Positions 30,313-39,190 of a stretch of DNA of 64,000 bases are shown piece after piece. This stretch comes from a virus. The stretch lies in IMG/VR virus record IMGVR_UViG_3300025411_000011, positions 1 through 64,000 of that record. One strand, 5' to 3'. Both the position numbers and the translations under genes were made by a program. Each line of letters starts with the position of its first letter. The stretch's first letter is position 1. Under the pieces are notes generated by a model, which did not search any database, was not told the origin of the DNA, and saw only the letters and a program-made list of their open reading frames with translations.

Positions 30313-32547
30313 TTACATTCCTATCAATTTTTTAATTCTTGCCAGTTCGTCCGATTCTGCTACTGAATATGGCATGTTAGTTGGGTGTGCATTAGGTTTA
30401 TGTTCTATACCTTTAACACTACTTGGTGGATCCATTTGTTTAACTCTAGCAATAACTTTTTTTACATCATGCGGTTTAGCATGACGATATTCGCCGTTGT
30501 TATAACTTTTAAGAATTTTTGTAATTACTCTTGTAGGCCCGATGGTAAAATTTCCTTCGTGCATTGGAGCGTCTTTATTCCAGAATCCACTAATACTGCT
30601 TTCTATTTCCATCTCGCCTGGTGATTTACTACCATCTGATACTGAACTACTCATAGTAGGAGACTTGAATCCGCACTCCATTGGATTAATCTTAAACTGT
30701 TTCATACAGTCATGCAATGTCATTTCTTTATGACCAAAATCTACTTTGTCATGTAACTCTGCACCACTTTCTCTTGCCTTGATTAATTTGGCTTTTAGTT
30801 TGGCAATTTTGTCTGAACCAACATGATCACGCCCAGCCTGACGTAATTGATCCATACCGTCTTTGCCATATTTTTTATTACCAAGATATGCTTGCAATCC
30901 ACTTTCTGCTACGGGTGCGGGTGGAGTTTCACCGCCTGGAGCCGGAGGAGGAGTTTCACCGCCTGGAGCCGGAGGAGTTTCTGCACCCATGTCAGGTGCG
31001 GGTGGAGTTTCGCCACCTGGAGCTGGAGCCGCTGGTTCTGCACCCATGTCTGGAGGAGTGCTTGCGTCTGAACTCATATTATCTAATTCTTTACTTGCCA
31101 ATAGTTCTCTTGCGGCGTCCTGTGCTCCTGGATTTTTTCCAGATGTAACAGCTTTAGGATCATTGTTGGCAACATCTTTTACATATTGTTTTAACACAGT
31201 AACGATATTGTCGTTATCTGATAAACCTTTTAAATAATTTTCAGTAAATTTGTCACTGTCGATAATACCTTTTAAAGTAAGTGCCGCGTTAACACCATCG
31301 GTTCCTGGCTTTAGTCCTTGACTGATTTTATCTTTTAAATTTTTAACTGCTTGTGATCTTATTTCTGGAATTGTACTGAATAATGTATTAACACCTTGTT
31401 GTGTTGTTTCATCTTCAGCAACAAGTTGATTCATGAATGATTCGAATTGATCTTCTGGGGATTCTTTGATTCGTTTACCTTCTTTATTGTATTTGCCTGA
31501 TTCCTTTTTAGAAATTGCAATTGCCGCTTGTACAGGATTTCCTGCTTCGTCTAATAAATCGTCTGGTGTTAATTCTTTAACAGGAATATCATTTTCACTT
31601 ACTAGTTTAAAGATGTATGGAAATGCTGTACGTAGTTCTTCGTTGAATGTGCGGATAGTTAATCTATCGATCCAATCATCCATTACTGCCTCTGGAATCA
31701 TTTGTTCTTCATGATCTTCAAATGATTCTACAAATGCTTCGTAGTATGATGTACGGCTTAATTGTTGAATTTCTTTTTTGACAGAATCAATGCGTTCCAT
31801 AACTTTACTAGTGATGTCGCCCATTGCCTCACTTAATGCTTCGTTACGACCAACATAACCTTTAAACTTGCGTAATTGTGCTAGCTCTTCTGATAAACTT
31901 GTAATATGTTTACCAATACTATCATAAGGGATACCGCCATGTTTTAAATGTTCTGCAAGAGCACGGGCACCTGCAAGATGTTTAAACGGATATTTAAAAC
32001 GTTCACCATCTGCATTCTCAACATAGATAGATTCAATATGCATTGTACGTCCTGCGGCTAGGTCGGTATTAACTGGCTGACTGTGTTTAACTACCAGTCT
32101 TGCCTCTCCGAGGTCTTGGTAACTGATCTTAGCAGTACCGTACATTTTACTTTCCATCATGGTAAATTCTTCCTTGGGTTTCGCTTGGAACTCATAATCT
32201 CTTTTGTCTAATTGATCTTTGTTTATGTTTTGAATATCAAAATTTAATAGTCTGTCCTTGGCAAATGATCTTAATCCGCGAATAAATTTAAAAACTCCTG
32301 GATGTTTTTTTTCAGCTAGGCTTCCACTAATTTGTACAACTACTCCGTCTTCTCTGTCCAATGTAATTGTTACGTTACCAAGTTTAACACCACGGTCTTC
32401 GTATTCAAATTCAAAAAAACGTGCTCTGGGAATATCGCCTTTTCTACTTAAAACTTCAGCATTTTCATCGCCAATTTTAATGTCTGGAAAGCGTGTTTCA
32501 ATCTTTCCATACAAGTCCTTGGCTATTTTATTCAGATTTGTGTCCAT
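30313..32547 (-). CDS. Large virion-type protein with Pro-rich linker
   Basis: 744 aa. An N-terminal folded region of about 500 residues is followed by a Pro/Gly/Ala linker of GGETPPAP-type repeats (about 525-580). A C-terminal domain begins GLQAYLGNKKYGKDGMDQLRQAGRD, a motif that recurs in structural proteins of T4-like aquatic phages, and the end is ESDELARIKKLIGM. The function is not known; the location after terminase and the domain style indicate a head or virion protein. The ATG at 32547 is 4 nt from a GATAAATA late box and has no ribosome site. Confidence 0.65.
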   Translation of the reverse strand: MDTNLNKIAKDLYGKIETRFPDIKIGDENAEVLSRKGDIPRARFFEFEYEDRGVKLGNVTITLDREDGVVVQISGSLAEKKHPGVFKFIRGLRSFAKDRLLNFDIQNINKDQLDKRDYEFQAKPKEEFTMMESKMYGTAKISYQDLGEARLVVKHSQPVNTDLAAGRTMHIESIYVENADGERFKYPFKHLAGARALAEHLKHGGIPYDSIGKHITSLSEELAQLRKFKGYVGRNEALSEAMGDITSKVMERIDSVKKEIQQLSRTSYYEAFVESFEDHEEQMIPEAVMDDWIDRLTIRTFNEELRTAFPYIFKLVSENDIPVKELTPDDLLDEAGNPVQAAIAISKKESGKYNKEGKRIKESPEDQFESFMNQLVAEDETTQQGVNTLFSTIPEIRSQAVKNLKDKISQGLKPGTDGVNAALTLKGIIDSDKFTENYLKGLSDNDNIVTVLKQYVKDVANNDPKAVTSGKNPGAQDAARELLASKELDNMSSDASTPPDMGAEPAAPAPGGETPPAPDMGAETPPAPGGETPPPAPGGETPPAPVAESGLQAYLGNKKYGKDGMDQLRQAGRDHVGSDKIAKLKAKLIKARESGAELHDKVDFGHKEMTLHDCMKQFKINPMECGFKSPTMSSSVSDGSKSPGEMEIESSISGFWNKDAPMHEGNFTIGPTRVITKILKSYNNGEYRHAKPHDVKKVIARVKQMDPPSSVKGIEHKPNAHPTNMPYSVAESDELARIKKLIGM

Positions 32548-32551
32548 ATAA

Positions 32552-32559
32552 TATTTATC
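32552..32559 (-). promoter_or_regulatory. T4-type late promoter box, leaderless position
   Basis: GATAAATA then TTAT then the ATG at 32547; the box overlaps the end of the terminase gene. Confidence 0.55.
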
Positions 32560-34159
32560 ACATCCCCGTAGATATGAATATAGGCAAGGGTAGTTCGTAA
32601 TTTTCTTCTTCGGCCCAATCGCTATGTACTTTTAGTCTATCAAATACATTAGGATCCCATTCTGCCAGTACAATAGCCATACGTACTATTAATAGTAAAG
32701 CCGCTACTAGGTCGTCGTGTTGCCCTTCTTTGGCCGCAAAAGTAGTACCTTTTGCAATATAAGTTTTAAGTTCGCTTAGTAAAGTACGGCTGTTTATAGT
32801 ACATTTTCCTTCTTCGATTAGGTATTTAATTTTAGCACAAGTGGCAATTTTAGTACCAAATGTAGTATTAAACCCTTTGCGGAATTTCTTAACATGCCCT
32901 TTTCGTAAGGGTTCACTTAAAAATAACCCTGGGAAAGTTTCTTCTCCTAGATTGTCTATGACAACTAGGGCACTTTCACCCACAGTATTATTTTCCACAC
33001 TCCAGTAGATTTGATTAAAACTATCTTCTCCTATCTCATCTGCTATGTATTTGATAACATCTCTAAGTATTTTAACCTGCTGTTGTATAGGTGTAATGTT
33101 ATGTTGCCACTCGGCTATTTGAGTCATACTGGGCATTTCAAACACTTCGATGGCACCGTAGTCGCCGCCAGTACCTAAACTAGGATCCAGGGCTATAAGA
33201 TAAACATGTCCAGGTTCGGGTTTTTTATACCAACGCACTTGACCCATTTTAAAAGCAGGCTCTCGTCCTACTAATTCTGCAAGTTTTAAACTGCTGATTA
33301 AGGTTTCATCATAAACTAAAAATTCGCAACCGTACTCGCGACGGAAACGTTCTTCACCGATACGTCCCATCTCAGTTTTCTTCCATTCGTCATCGCGATC
33401 TGGATGTTCCCACCAATCGGCTTTAAATCCATGAAACCCGTTACGTCCAGTCTTGTCATCCTTTTCATTACCGTACTCGTCAAAGAAATCTTGACTTTCT
33501 TTCCAGATAATAGCAAACGTATCTTCGTCACTGTTAGGTGTTGAAGTAATAATTGCTCGTCCACCAGTTGCTAGTGTGGGGCTGATTGATGTCCAAAATT
33601 CATCAGCAATGTTAGGTTGAAGGAACGCAAACTCGTCACAATATAATAAGGATATGGACATACCACGACCGGTGTTACCAGTAGTAGTAGCTGATACAAT
33701 TCTTGATCCGTTGTCAAAATCAATGCTCCCTTTGTTATAACTTACAACACCTGATCTAATATAATCAGGACATAATTCGTATCCGTAACGAATACGTTGC
33801 ATAATTTCCTGTGCGCCTGTGTATTTGTGTGCGGCAATTAGAATAGTCTGATCTGGATGAAACATAGCATACCATAACAAGTACGCTGATGCACAAGTAG
33901 TCTTTCCACTTTGACGTGGCAACATATTAATGTTAAAACGATAGTTGTGGTAAGCACTTAATAATCCTGTTTGGTATTTGTAAGGTTCAAATTTAACCTT
34001 TCCTTTTACAGGGTGCTGTATATGAAAGAAATGTTTTGCAAAATGCAAATAGCCAGTCTCGGGGTTGGCACACTCCAACAAATCTTGAACTTGTTGTTCT
34101 GTAAATTTTTCTTTTGTATGCGCCTTCTTTGTTAAGACGCCGTCTAGTGATTTTGCCAT
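32558..34159 (-). CDS. 17: Terminase large subunit gp17
   Basis: 533 aa. The packaging ATPase shows Walker A PRQSGKTT at 81-88 and Walker B LLYCDE at 171-176, then the coupling-type motif ITSTPNS at about 204-210. The nuclease domain starts with LIALDPSLGTGGDYG (catalytic Asp at about 325), followed by acidic residues late in the protein (EGQHDDLVAALLL). This is the two-domain gp17 motor that cuts and pumps DNA into the head. The ATG lies 5 nt after a TGTAAATA box and directly behind a terminator, with no ribosome site. Confidence 0.93.
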   Translation of the reverse strand: MAKSLDGVLTKKAHTKEKFTEQQVQDLLECANPETGYLHFAKHFFHIQHPVKGKVKFEPYKYQTGLLSAYHNYRFNINMLPRQSGKTTCASAYLLWYAMFHPDQTILIAAHKYTGAQEIMQRIRYGYELCPDYIRSGVVSYNKGSIDFDNGSRIVSATTTGNTGRGMSISLLYCDEFAFLQPNIADEFWTSISPTLATGGRAIITSTPNSDEDTFAIIWKESQDFFDEYGNEKDDKTGRNGFHGFKADWWEHPDRDDEWKKTEMGRIGEERFRREYGCEFLVYDETLISSLKLAELVGREPAFKMGQVRWYKKPEPGHVYLIALDPSLGTGGDYGAIEVFEMPSMTQIAEWQHNITPIQQQVKILRDVIKYIADEIGEDSFNQIYWSVENNTVGESALVVIDNLGEETFPGLFLSEPLRKGHVKKFRKGFNTTFGTKIATCAKIKYLIEEGKCTINSRTLLSELKTYIAKGTTFAAKEGQHDDLVAALLLIVRMAIVLAEWDPNVFDRLKVHSDWAEEENYELPLPIFISTGM

Positions 34160-34164
34160 AACTT

Positions 34165-34172
34165 TATTTACA
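34165..34172 (-). promoter_or_regulatory. Late promoter box for terminase, leaderless position
   Basis: TGTAAATA then AAGTT then the ATG at 34159. It lies immediately downstream of the terminator stem at 34178-34201. Confidence 0.5.
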
Positions 34173-34177
34173 CAAAA

Positions 34178-34201
34178 AAATAGACCCCGGAGGGTCTATT
34201 T
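34178..34201 (-). terminator. Terminator upstream of terminase large subunit
   Basis: AAATAGACCC / GGGTCTATTT, 10-bp stem with a 4-nt loop; the minus strand continues with a T run. It closes the leftward operon that ends with the 34236 gene. Confidence 0.85.
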
Positions 34202-34235
34202 GGCACCTTGGACAGGGTGCTAACTGCGACGAAAC

Positions 34236-35519
34236 TTAACCGTTTAATCTTTTGTTTAATGCTAGCATAGCATTTAATTCTTTACTTTCATTCATCTGTT
34301 CTGGTAAGGTTGGAGTATGGTGTTGTCCTAAACTTCCTCGAATATCATTTTTCATACGCTTTCTTCTATCGGCCGTAAGTTTTCCTTTTGAGTCGCCTTT
34401 ACTAGAAATACTACCATGCCCCCAGTTCTCAGGATCGTTGTGATGCTTAGGTAAATTACTTCTAGTATCTAATGGATCTGTCCATACAGTATCCCTGTCA
34501 AATGTAGATCGTTTTTGACCTGGATCTTTTTTAGGTCTTTCTTTTATACCGTATCCGTAATCTATGCTATCGTAATCATCACTGTCGCCTTTCTTTTGAG
34601 TAAACAATTGGCCTTTGTATTTAGGATCACGCCATTTAGCAGATTCTTCCATGTCTTCATAATCTTTAGGATCATGTTCTTCATAGTGATAATGCTCTAG
34701 TGCTTCTTGATGACTCCAACCGTATTTTCGCATTAGGTGACGAATCTTTTTCTCTTCATCATCATCGTGATGAGCGTTTTCTTTTACATCTTTTTTAGAC
34801 ATTTTTTCACTTTTGCGGCTCATTGATTTTTGTTTAACTTCTTCGTACATTGCTGAAAGTTTATTAACTAGACTTTCATCAAAATTACTTGGTTCACGTA
34901 ATGGGTTAGTTCCAACTGCACGTTGAATAGGACTAATCTTACCCTTACTATTCATATCATCTCCGCTGAATGTTACAGCATCTACACCGTGAACATGATG
35001 ACCTGCTGATCCTTGAGCACTATTACCGTAAGTTTCTTCATCGTCGTCAAATTCTTCTTCCATACCACGTTCATCTGTTGTAAGAGGACTCATATCGCTT
35101 TGTCCTTCTTCGGCAGACATACTTGCAACCATATCACCCATCATAGGCTCTTCATGATCGTGTTCGCTGGAATCTTTACCAATGATCATAGCTGGTTCTT
35201 TTTCGCTTGAACCATTTTCAATATTACGTAGAATACTCATCAGATCTTTAATACCGCCAGATCCTTGACCAGACATAGTAACATTCATCGAAACATTGTC
35301 CTGTTGACTTTGTTGGGCATGTGCAATCATTGGAAGTGGGCCTTCACCACATTCTTCAACACTTTCCTCTTTTGGTTTCTGAGCCGCTAACTGATTTTTA
35401 CGTTGTTGCATATAAAGGTCAAATTTAGCACCTTCTGGTCCTTGACCACCGTAATGATTTGGTGGCTCAACACCTTCTTCAATCTTTTTTAATTTTGCCA
35501 TTAAATCGTATAGTTGCAT
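34236..35519 (-). CDS. Acidic hypothetical protein, probably head-associated
   Basis: 427 aa. Strongly acidic and His/Met-rich in the middle (SSEHDHEEPMMGDMVA, EEEFDDDEETYG), then a charged helical C-terminal half (MRKYGWSHQEALEHYHYEEHDPKDYED). No catalytic motif is recognised. The acidic, low-complexity style and the position between the terminase genes fit prohead-core or internal virion proteins of T4-like phages, but this is an inference. The ATG overlaps the preceding stop codon. Confidence 0.55.
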   Translation of the reverse strand: MQLYDLMAKLKKIEEGVEPPNHYGGQGPEGAKFDLYMQQRKNQLAAQKPKEESVEECGEGPLPMIAHAQQSQQDNVSMNVTMSGQGSGGIKDLMSILRNIENGSSEKEPAMIIGKDSSEHDHEEPMMGDMVASMSAEEGQSDMSPLTTDERGMEEEFDDDEETYGNSAQGSAGHHVHGVDAVTFSGDDMNSKGKISPIQRAVGTNPLREPSNFDESLVNKLSAMYEEVKQKSMSRKSEKMSKKDVKENAHHDDDEEKKIRHLMRKYGWSHQEALEHYHYEEHDPKDYEDMEESAKWRDPKYKGQLFTQKKGDSDDYDSIDYGYGIKERPKKDPGQKRSTFDRDTVWTDPLDTRSNLPKHHNDPENWGHGSISSKGDSKGKLTADRRKRMKNDIRGSLGQHHTPTLPEQMNESKELNAMLALNKRLNG

Positions 35520-36154
35520 TATTTTGTCCCCTTAGGCAATTTAGGGAGTTTATTTTGTTTAGTACCAATGGTACTAGTTGTCCCTGGTTTGTTTGTGTTA
35601 AATTCTTTAACTTTTCTATATTCTTCTGCGACACCTGGCATTTTTTCAGCAAGAATTTGATCATTAAATCCTTTAACTTGTGTCATGTTGTGTTTTTCTT
35701 TACCTAGTTCTTTTAACAAGTCATACTTGTATTTGTCGTTAACTAGGTCGCTGTGATCACTAGGATCTTGAGTAGTTCCGCCAACTGCTTTACCAGTTTT
35801 TTCATCGTGTTCGTGATTAATTTCGTGTTCACGTTCTTCCCACATGTTGCGTACAATTACGTGGCTGTGGGTAACGCCTAGGCCAGTTGCAACCATATCG
35901 CGAATTTGTAAACTAGTTGCAGGATAATCTGTAGTAACATCGTAGATAGTCATACCAACATTTTTGTGCTCTGGAAATTCGCTGTGACGTTCTTGAATTG
36001 GTGTTGTAATTCCTTTATTAACTTTAGTAACGTGGAATTGGCTCAAAGAGCCTTTGATTTGCTCAACAGCATTATCTGGGTGATCTCCAGCAATTTTTAC
36101 TTTAAATTCGTAAACTTTTTTGCTTTCGGTCAAATATTCTTTGTATGATTTCAT
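35519..36154 (-). CDS. Hypothetical head/virion protein
   Basis: 211 aa. The N-terminus MKSYKEYLTESKKVYEFKVKIAG has the KSYKEYLTES style shared by many T4-like internal or prohead-associated proteins. The middle has a strand-helix pattern (GMTIYDVTTDYPATSLQIRDMVATGLG) and the C-terminus is basic and Pro/Lys-rich (QNKLPKLPKGTK). Function unknown. A late box AATAAATA lies at 36173-36180 with AGGA between it and the ATG, giving a leadered message. Confidence 0.6.
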   Translation of the reverse strand: MKSYKEYLTESKKVYEFKVKIAGDHPDNAVEQIKGSLSQFHVTKVNKGITTPIQERHSEFPEHKNVGMTIYDVTTDYPATSLQIRDMVATGLGVTHSHVIVRNMWEEREHEINHEHDEKTGKAVGGTTQDPSDHSDLVNDKYKYDLLKELGKEKHNMTQVKGFNDQILAEKMPGVAEEYRKVKEFNTNKPGTTSTIGTKQNKLPKLPKGTK

Positions 36155-36172
36155 AGTCTGATCCTAGTACTA

Positions 36173-36180
36173 TATTTATT
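36173..36180 (-). promoter_or_regulatory. T4-type late promoter box
   Basis: AATAAATA on the minus strand, about 18 nt upstream of the ATG at 36154 with AGGA in the leader; it overlaps the stop codon of the small terminase gene. Confidence 0.5.
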
Positions 36181-36658
36181 TTAAATTCTTTAATTTCTCT
36201 AACAAGCTATTACGATCCGAAATAATGACTCCATCGCCTGGAATCGTAACACCTTCATCATGACCGTTAGTATCTTGGTCTAACTTTTGTTTCTTGAGCT
36301 GTAGATCAATCATCTTTAGCTTTTTATCTAATTTGGCACTTTTAGCACTGATAGCGTGTCCTAACATACCTGCGGCTACTTCAAACAATCTGGCACTGTA
36401 TCTAGCTTCAACGTTCATGCCTAAATCCATGATATCTTCGTAGGCATCTTTTGCTTTTTGTGCTAGTTCGTCCAGTTCATTATCGGCAATATCGCCTAGA
36501 CCTTTTACCGCTGGTAACGCGGCTGAGATTTTATCAAACTCACTCATGTCGCGAAGGAATGGCTGAGCAAGTTCAGCTTTGGCTTGTGCTTTTTCTTCCT
36601 GTTTAACGATTTTTTTACTATCGGGAAGATTTAGGATTTCTTCAAGTTTTTTAGTCAT
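36176..36658 (-). CDS. 16: Terminase small subunit gp16
   Basis: 160 aa, near T4 gp16 (164). Central helices ARYSARLFEVAAGMLGHAISAKSAKLDKKLKMIDLQLKKQKLD (about residues 85-127) are the hallmark of the T4-type small terminase, forming the antiparallel coiled coil that assembles into a ring and regulates gp17. N- and C-terminal parts are flexible and charged. It lies two genes upstream of the gene next to gp17, as expected for a packaging cluster. Confidence 0.82.
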   Translation of the reverse strand: MTKKLEEILNLPDSKKIVKQEEKAQAKAELAQPFLRDMSEFDKISAALPAVKGLGDIADNELDELAQKAKDAYEDIMDLGMNVEARYSARLFEVAAGMLGHAISAKSAKLDKKLKMIDLQLKKQKLDQDTNGHDEGVTIPGDGVIISDRNSLLEKLKNLK

Positions 36659-36672
36659 ACTATTACTTATGC

Positions 36673-37101
36673 TTAAACTTGACTGAAGATATCATTTTCA
36701 TTAAGGATACGAAATTTAATACCTTGTTGTTTACACCATAGTCCAGCGGCAGCCCATTTGGCTTGATTTTTAACAAACTGTGCTTGGTTGTACTTGTTCT
36801 TGCCCACACGTTCTAGTATAGTTTGGCTAGCTGGTTTAATTTCAATTAGTTCTGTAAGGACATGATTATGTCGGTCTACATACTGTATAAAAAAATCAGG
36901 AACATAAACTGTTTGTCTATCAGTTAGCGGATCTCTATAAGGAATCTGCACAGCTTCACTTGCCCATTTTTGCACATTTTCGTTGTTGTCGCAGAAATTC
37001 ATAAAACTCCATTCCCAACTCGATCTGTAAGTAGGCGTTTTAGTACCTACATACTTTTCTGGATGTTTCATGGTGAATTTTCCACGTGCAAATTTAGCCA
37101 T
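36673..37101 (-). CDS. 4: Head completion nuclease gp4
   Basis: 142 aa (T4 gp4 is about 150). The opening KFTMKHPEKYVGTKTPTYRSSWEWSFMNFCD and the later VYVPDFFIQYVD ... TELIEIKPASQ show the PD-(D/E)xK-like pattern of the TnsA-N-type nuclease fold: E29, D68 and E87-I-K are candidate catalytic residues. gp4 acts on the packaged DNA end and seals the head before the tail joins. Neighbours are gp16 and tail genes. Confidence 0.8.
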   Translation of the reverse strand: MAKFARGKFTMKHPEKYVGTKTPTYRSSWEWSFMNFCDNNENVQKWASEAVQIPYRDPLTDRQTVYVPDFFIQYVDRHNHVLTELIEIKPASQTILERVGKNKYNQAQFVKNQAKWAAAGLWCKQQGIKFRILNENDIFSQV

Positions 37102-37102
37102 A

Positions 37103-37468
37103 TTATACTAATATGTTACGTGATTCAAACGTGTCAGTAACTTGAGCAGTTCTAAAACCTAATAGACTGGTTTTTTCTCTGTAAGCATTTAATACCTGTG
37201 CAACCACTTGGCTAAGTTGCACATCAGTTAAACTTTTTAGTTTATCTAACAAACTAAACACACTGACGTTTTCTACTCTAGATTGATTTAATAATATAAT
37301 TGCCGTACTACTTGCACCTGCATAATCAAAACCACGCTTGACAAAAAATGCGATTGTTGCGTCGATCTCTGCCGCTGGAAAACTTACAGGAGTATTATAA
37401 TACGTATCAAAAAATGTTTTAACATTTGTTGGTCCGCTTTGTGTTGCCGAAGGTAAATTTCCTATCAT
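37103..37468 (-). CDS. Conserved hypothetical structural-cluster protein
   Basis: 121 aa. The pattern NVKTFFDTYYNTPVSF ... IDATIAFFVKRGF ... VENVSVFSLLDKLKSL is conserved in T4-like aquatic phages within the tail/head cluster, from memory; no function is established. Predicted mostly helical. The strong ribosome site AGGAGGATAATAT overlaps the stop codon of the preceding gene. Confidence 0.65.
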   Translation of the reverse strand: MIGNLPSATQSGPTNVKTFFDTYYNTPVSFPAAEIDATIAFFVKRGFDYAGASSTAIILLNQSRVENVSVFSLLDKLKSLTDVQLSQVVAQVLNAYREKTSLLGFRTAQVTDTFESRNILV

Positions 37469-37471
37469 ATA

Positions 37472-38467
37472 TTATCCTCCTGGTTTTTGTTGGGTAGCTT
37501 GGGTTGTGTTATCGTTATCGTTACTTTGTGGAAAGTTGTAACCACTCAACCCACCTGCATTATTATTGGAAGTTGAATCAATAATTCCCATAGTACCATT
37601 CGAATTAATTGGTTGTTGTGTGTTTTGATAGGAATTAATCTGTGTAATCACACTGTCAAGGAAACTTGCCGCATTGCCCTTAACATTTAAAGATTCTACA
37701 AAACTGGGATTTGGCACACTAGGATCTGGATTGATACCTTTTAAAGAACTCGGACTGTGATCATAATGCCCTTCTCCGAATCCTTCGGGGCTATCTTCGG
37801 ATACTGCTCCTACACTATAACTTACAGCTTCATATTTGATTTTCATATCAAAATCATGCGTACCTGGCTGACTGTAATCTAATTTATTATGATTCCAACT
37901 AGTGATAATAGGATTAGCTAGGGTATATTGTACATATTCGTGTCTAGCCATTTGATAAATCTTAATGTACTTAAAAAAAGGAACTGTACTACCGTTGTCT
38001 AATCCGTATGCTGTCGGAATATAATTTGCGTTTTTAGTGGCAGTTCTATTGTATGCTCCGGGTATAGTTGCACTAGTTGGATCAGCATAATAATAGTTGT
38101 AATAATTTTGCCACAGGGCATTAATCAGTCCCATATTATCATCATGAAATTTTATTCCAAGTTCCATGGGTTCATGTATGAACTGAATATTTTTCTTTCT
38201 GTTGTATTGATTTGCCATGTCAGTCTTGACTGTGAAATGGGGTAAATCAACACTTTTAACCATCAAGTTAATTTCTTTTCCGTAACGCTGTACTAAATTT
38301 AAATTATAAACTGTAGAATTATCGATGCCAAATGCAACATGGAATAAAAATTTACTTTTAGGCGCTAATCTGAATTGATCAGTTACAAAGGTGTTATAGG
38401 CGTGGCGCCAATCTTTAAAAAAAAGATGGTTACTTGCTTGTAAATTACGGTTAGATGTAAAGCTCAT
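37472..38467 (-). CDS. Tail-tube-like baseplate/cap protein (gp54/gp48-like)
   Basis: 331 aa. The first 230 residues follow the gp19 tail-tube fold: KFLFHVAFG, MVKSVDLPHFTVKTDMANQYNRKK, then FHDDNMGLINALWQNYYNYYY and late strands DFDMKIKYEAVSYSVGAV. The remaining 100 residues are Pro/Asn/Gln-rich tail. A tube-fold protein adjacent to gp19 but longer is likely the tube initiator or cap (gp54 or gp48 type); which of the two cannot be decided by eye. The ATG is 5 nt after an AATAAATA late box, without a ribosome site. Confidence 0.65.
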   Translation of the reverse strand: MSFTSNRNLQASNHLFFKDWRHAYNTFVTDQFRLAPKSKFLFHVAFGIDNSTVYNLNLVQRYGKEINLMVKSVDLPHFTVKTDMANQYNRKKNIQFIHEPMELGIKFHDDNMGLINALWQNYYNYYYADPTSATIPGAYNRTATKNANYIPTAYGLDNGSTVPFFKYIKIYQMARHEYVQYTLANPIITSWNHNKLDYSQPGTHDFDMKIKYEAVSYSVGAVSEDSPEGFGEGHYDHSPSSLKGINPDPSVPNPSFVESLNVKGNAASFLDSVITQINSYQNTQQPINSNGTMGIIDSTSNNNAGGLSGYNFPQSNDNDNTTQATQQKPGG

Positions 38468-38472
38468 AGTAT

Positions 38473-38480
38473 TATTTATT
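38473..38480 (-). promoter_or_regulatory. T4-type late promoter box, leaderless position
   Basis: AATAAATA then ATACT then the ATG at 38467. It lies about 35 nt downstream of the tube-gene terminator. Confidence 0.55.
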
Positions 38481-38515
38481 TAAATAATTAACTACGTACA
38501 TAATGAATAGTCAAT

Positions 38516-38542
38516 AAAAAGCCTACGTGTGTAGGCATTTTT
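38516..38542 (-). terminator. Terminator after tail tube gene
   Basis: GCCTAC / GTAGGC stem with GTGT loop flanked by A and T runs; on the minus strand it is followed by TTTTTATT. Confidence 0.8.
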
Positions 38543-38543
38543 A

Positions 38544-39179
38544 TTATGAACCTAATGCGTTATGACCGCTACTTGCACCTGATTTTTGTACAGATTTAGG
38601 AGCACCAATTGCAGGAACTGGATCAGTTTGTACTGCATTATCAAACTGGATTGTTAGATCAATCATTACAGGACCTTGCTCGCTGTATTTTAAATCTTGC
38701 CAGTTAGTTTGTTGTACATAACATCCATACAATTCCCAAGTTTCTAAAACGTTAGGAACATTAGAACCGTTACCGCCGTCTAACATTTCAATACGCATTG
38801 TAAACTTGTAATCACCAGCCGCTGCCGCTGAACTTTGTTCAAAAAAGTCAAACTGTTTCTGGTTCTGCTCACCGACCAATTTGCTAACTGCACCAGTAAC
38901 ATCATCACGCAATTTAACTGTAAGTGCTTTCCACTTAGGTTTGCCAGCATAATGAATAATACTGTTGTAGATATCGATCTTTTGATCTTCAAATTCAACT
39001 TGTGGACGAGCCGCTTCAGCAACTTGTTTTGTTAGTTCTGTTGTTGGAGTACTTACACCAAAGTTTTCAAAGTTAATTCTAAAACGATACTTCAACTTAG
39101 GCATTAGCATGCCCTGTGAAGCCGCACTTTGATCACTTGCTAGTGGTACTGTAAAATTTGATAGTGCCGCGATTGCCAT
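38544..39179 (-). CDS. 19: Tail tube protein gp19
   Basis: 211 aa (T4 gp19 is 163). Recognised by the strand order KLKYRFRINFENFG ... VEFEDQKIDIYNSIIHYAGKPKWKALTVKLRDDVTGAV ... ETWELYGCYVQQTNWQDLKYSEQG ... MIDLTIQFDNAVQ, typical of T4-type tube proteins. It polymerises inside the sheath to form the DNA channel. Ribosome site GGAGAAAT lies before the ATG. It is directly downstream of the sheath gene and followed by a terminator, which fits high expression. Confidence 0.9.
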   Translation of the reverse strand: MAIAALSNFTVPLASDQSAASQGMLMPKLKYRFRINFENFGVSTPTTELTKQVAEAARPQVEFEDQKIDIYNSIIHYAGKPKWKALTVKLRDDVTGAVSKLVGEQNQKQFDFFEQSSAAAAGDYKFTMRIEMLDGGNGSNVPNVLETWELYGCYVQQTNWQDLKYSEQGPVMIDLTIQFDNAVQTDPVPAIGAPKSVQKSGASSGHNALGS

Positions 39180-39190
39180 TTAATTTCTCC

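Noticed and set aside
30863-31237. Rightward PPGAGG-rich frames
   Set aside because: These are antisense shadows of the Pro-rich linker of the 744-aa protein.
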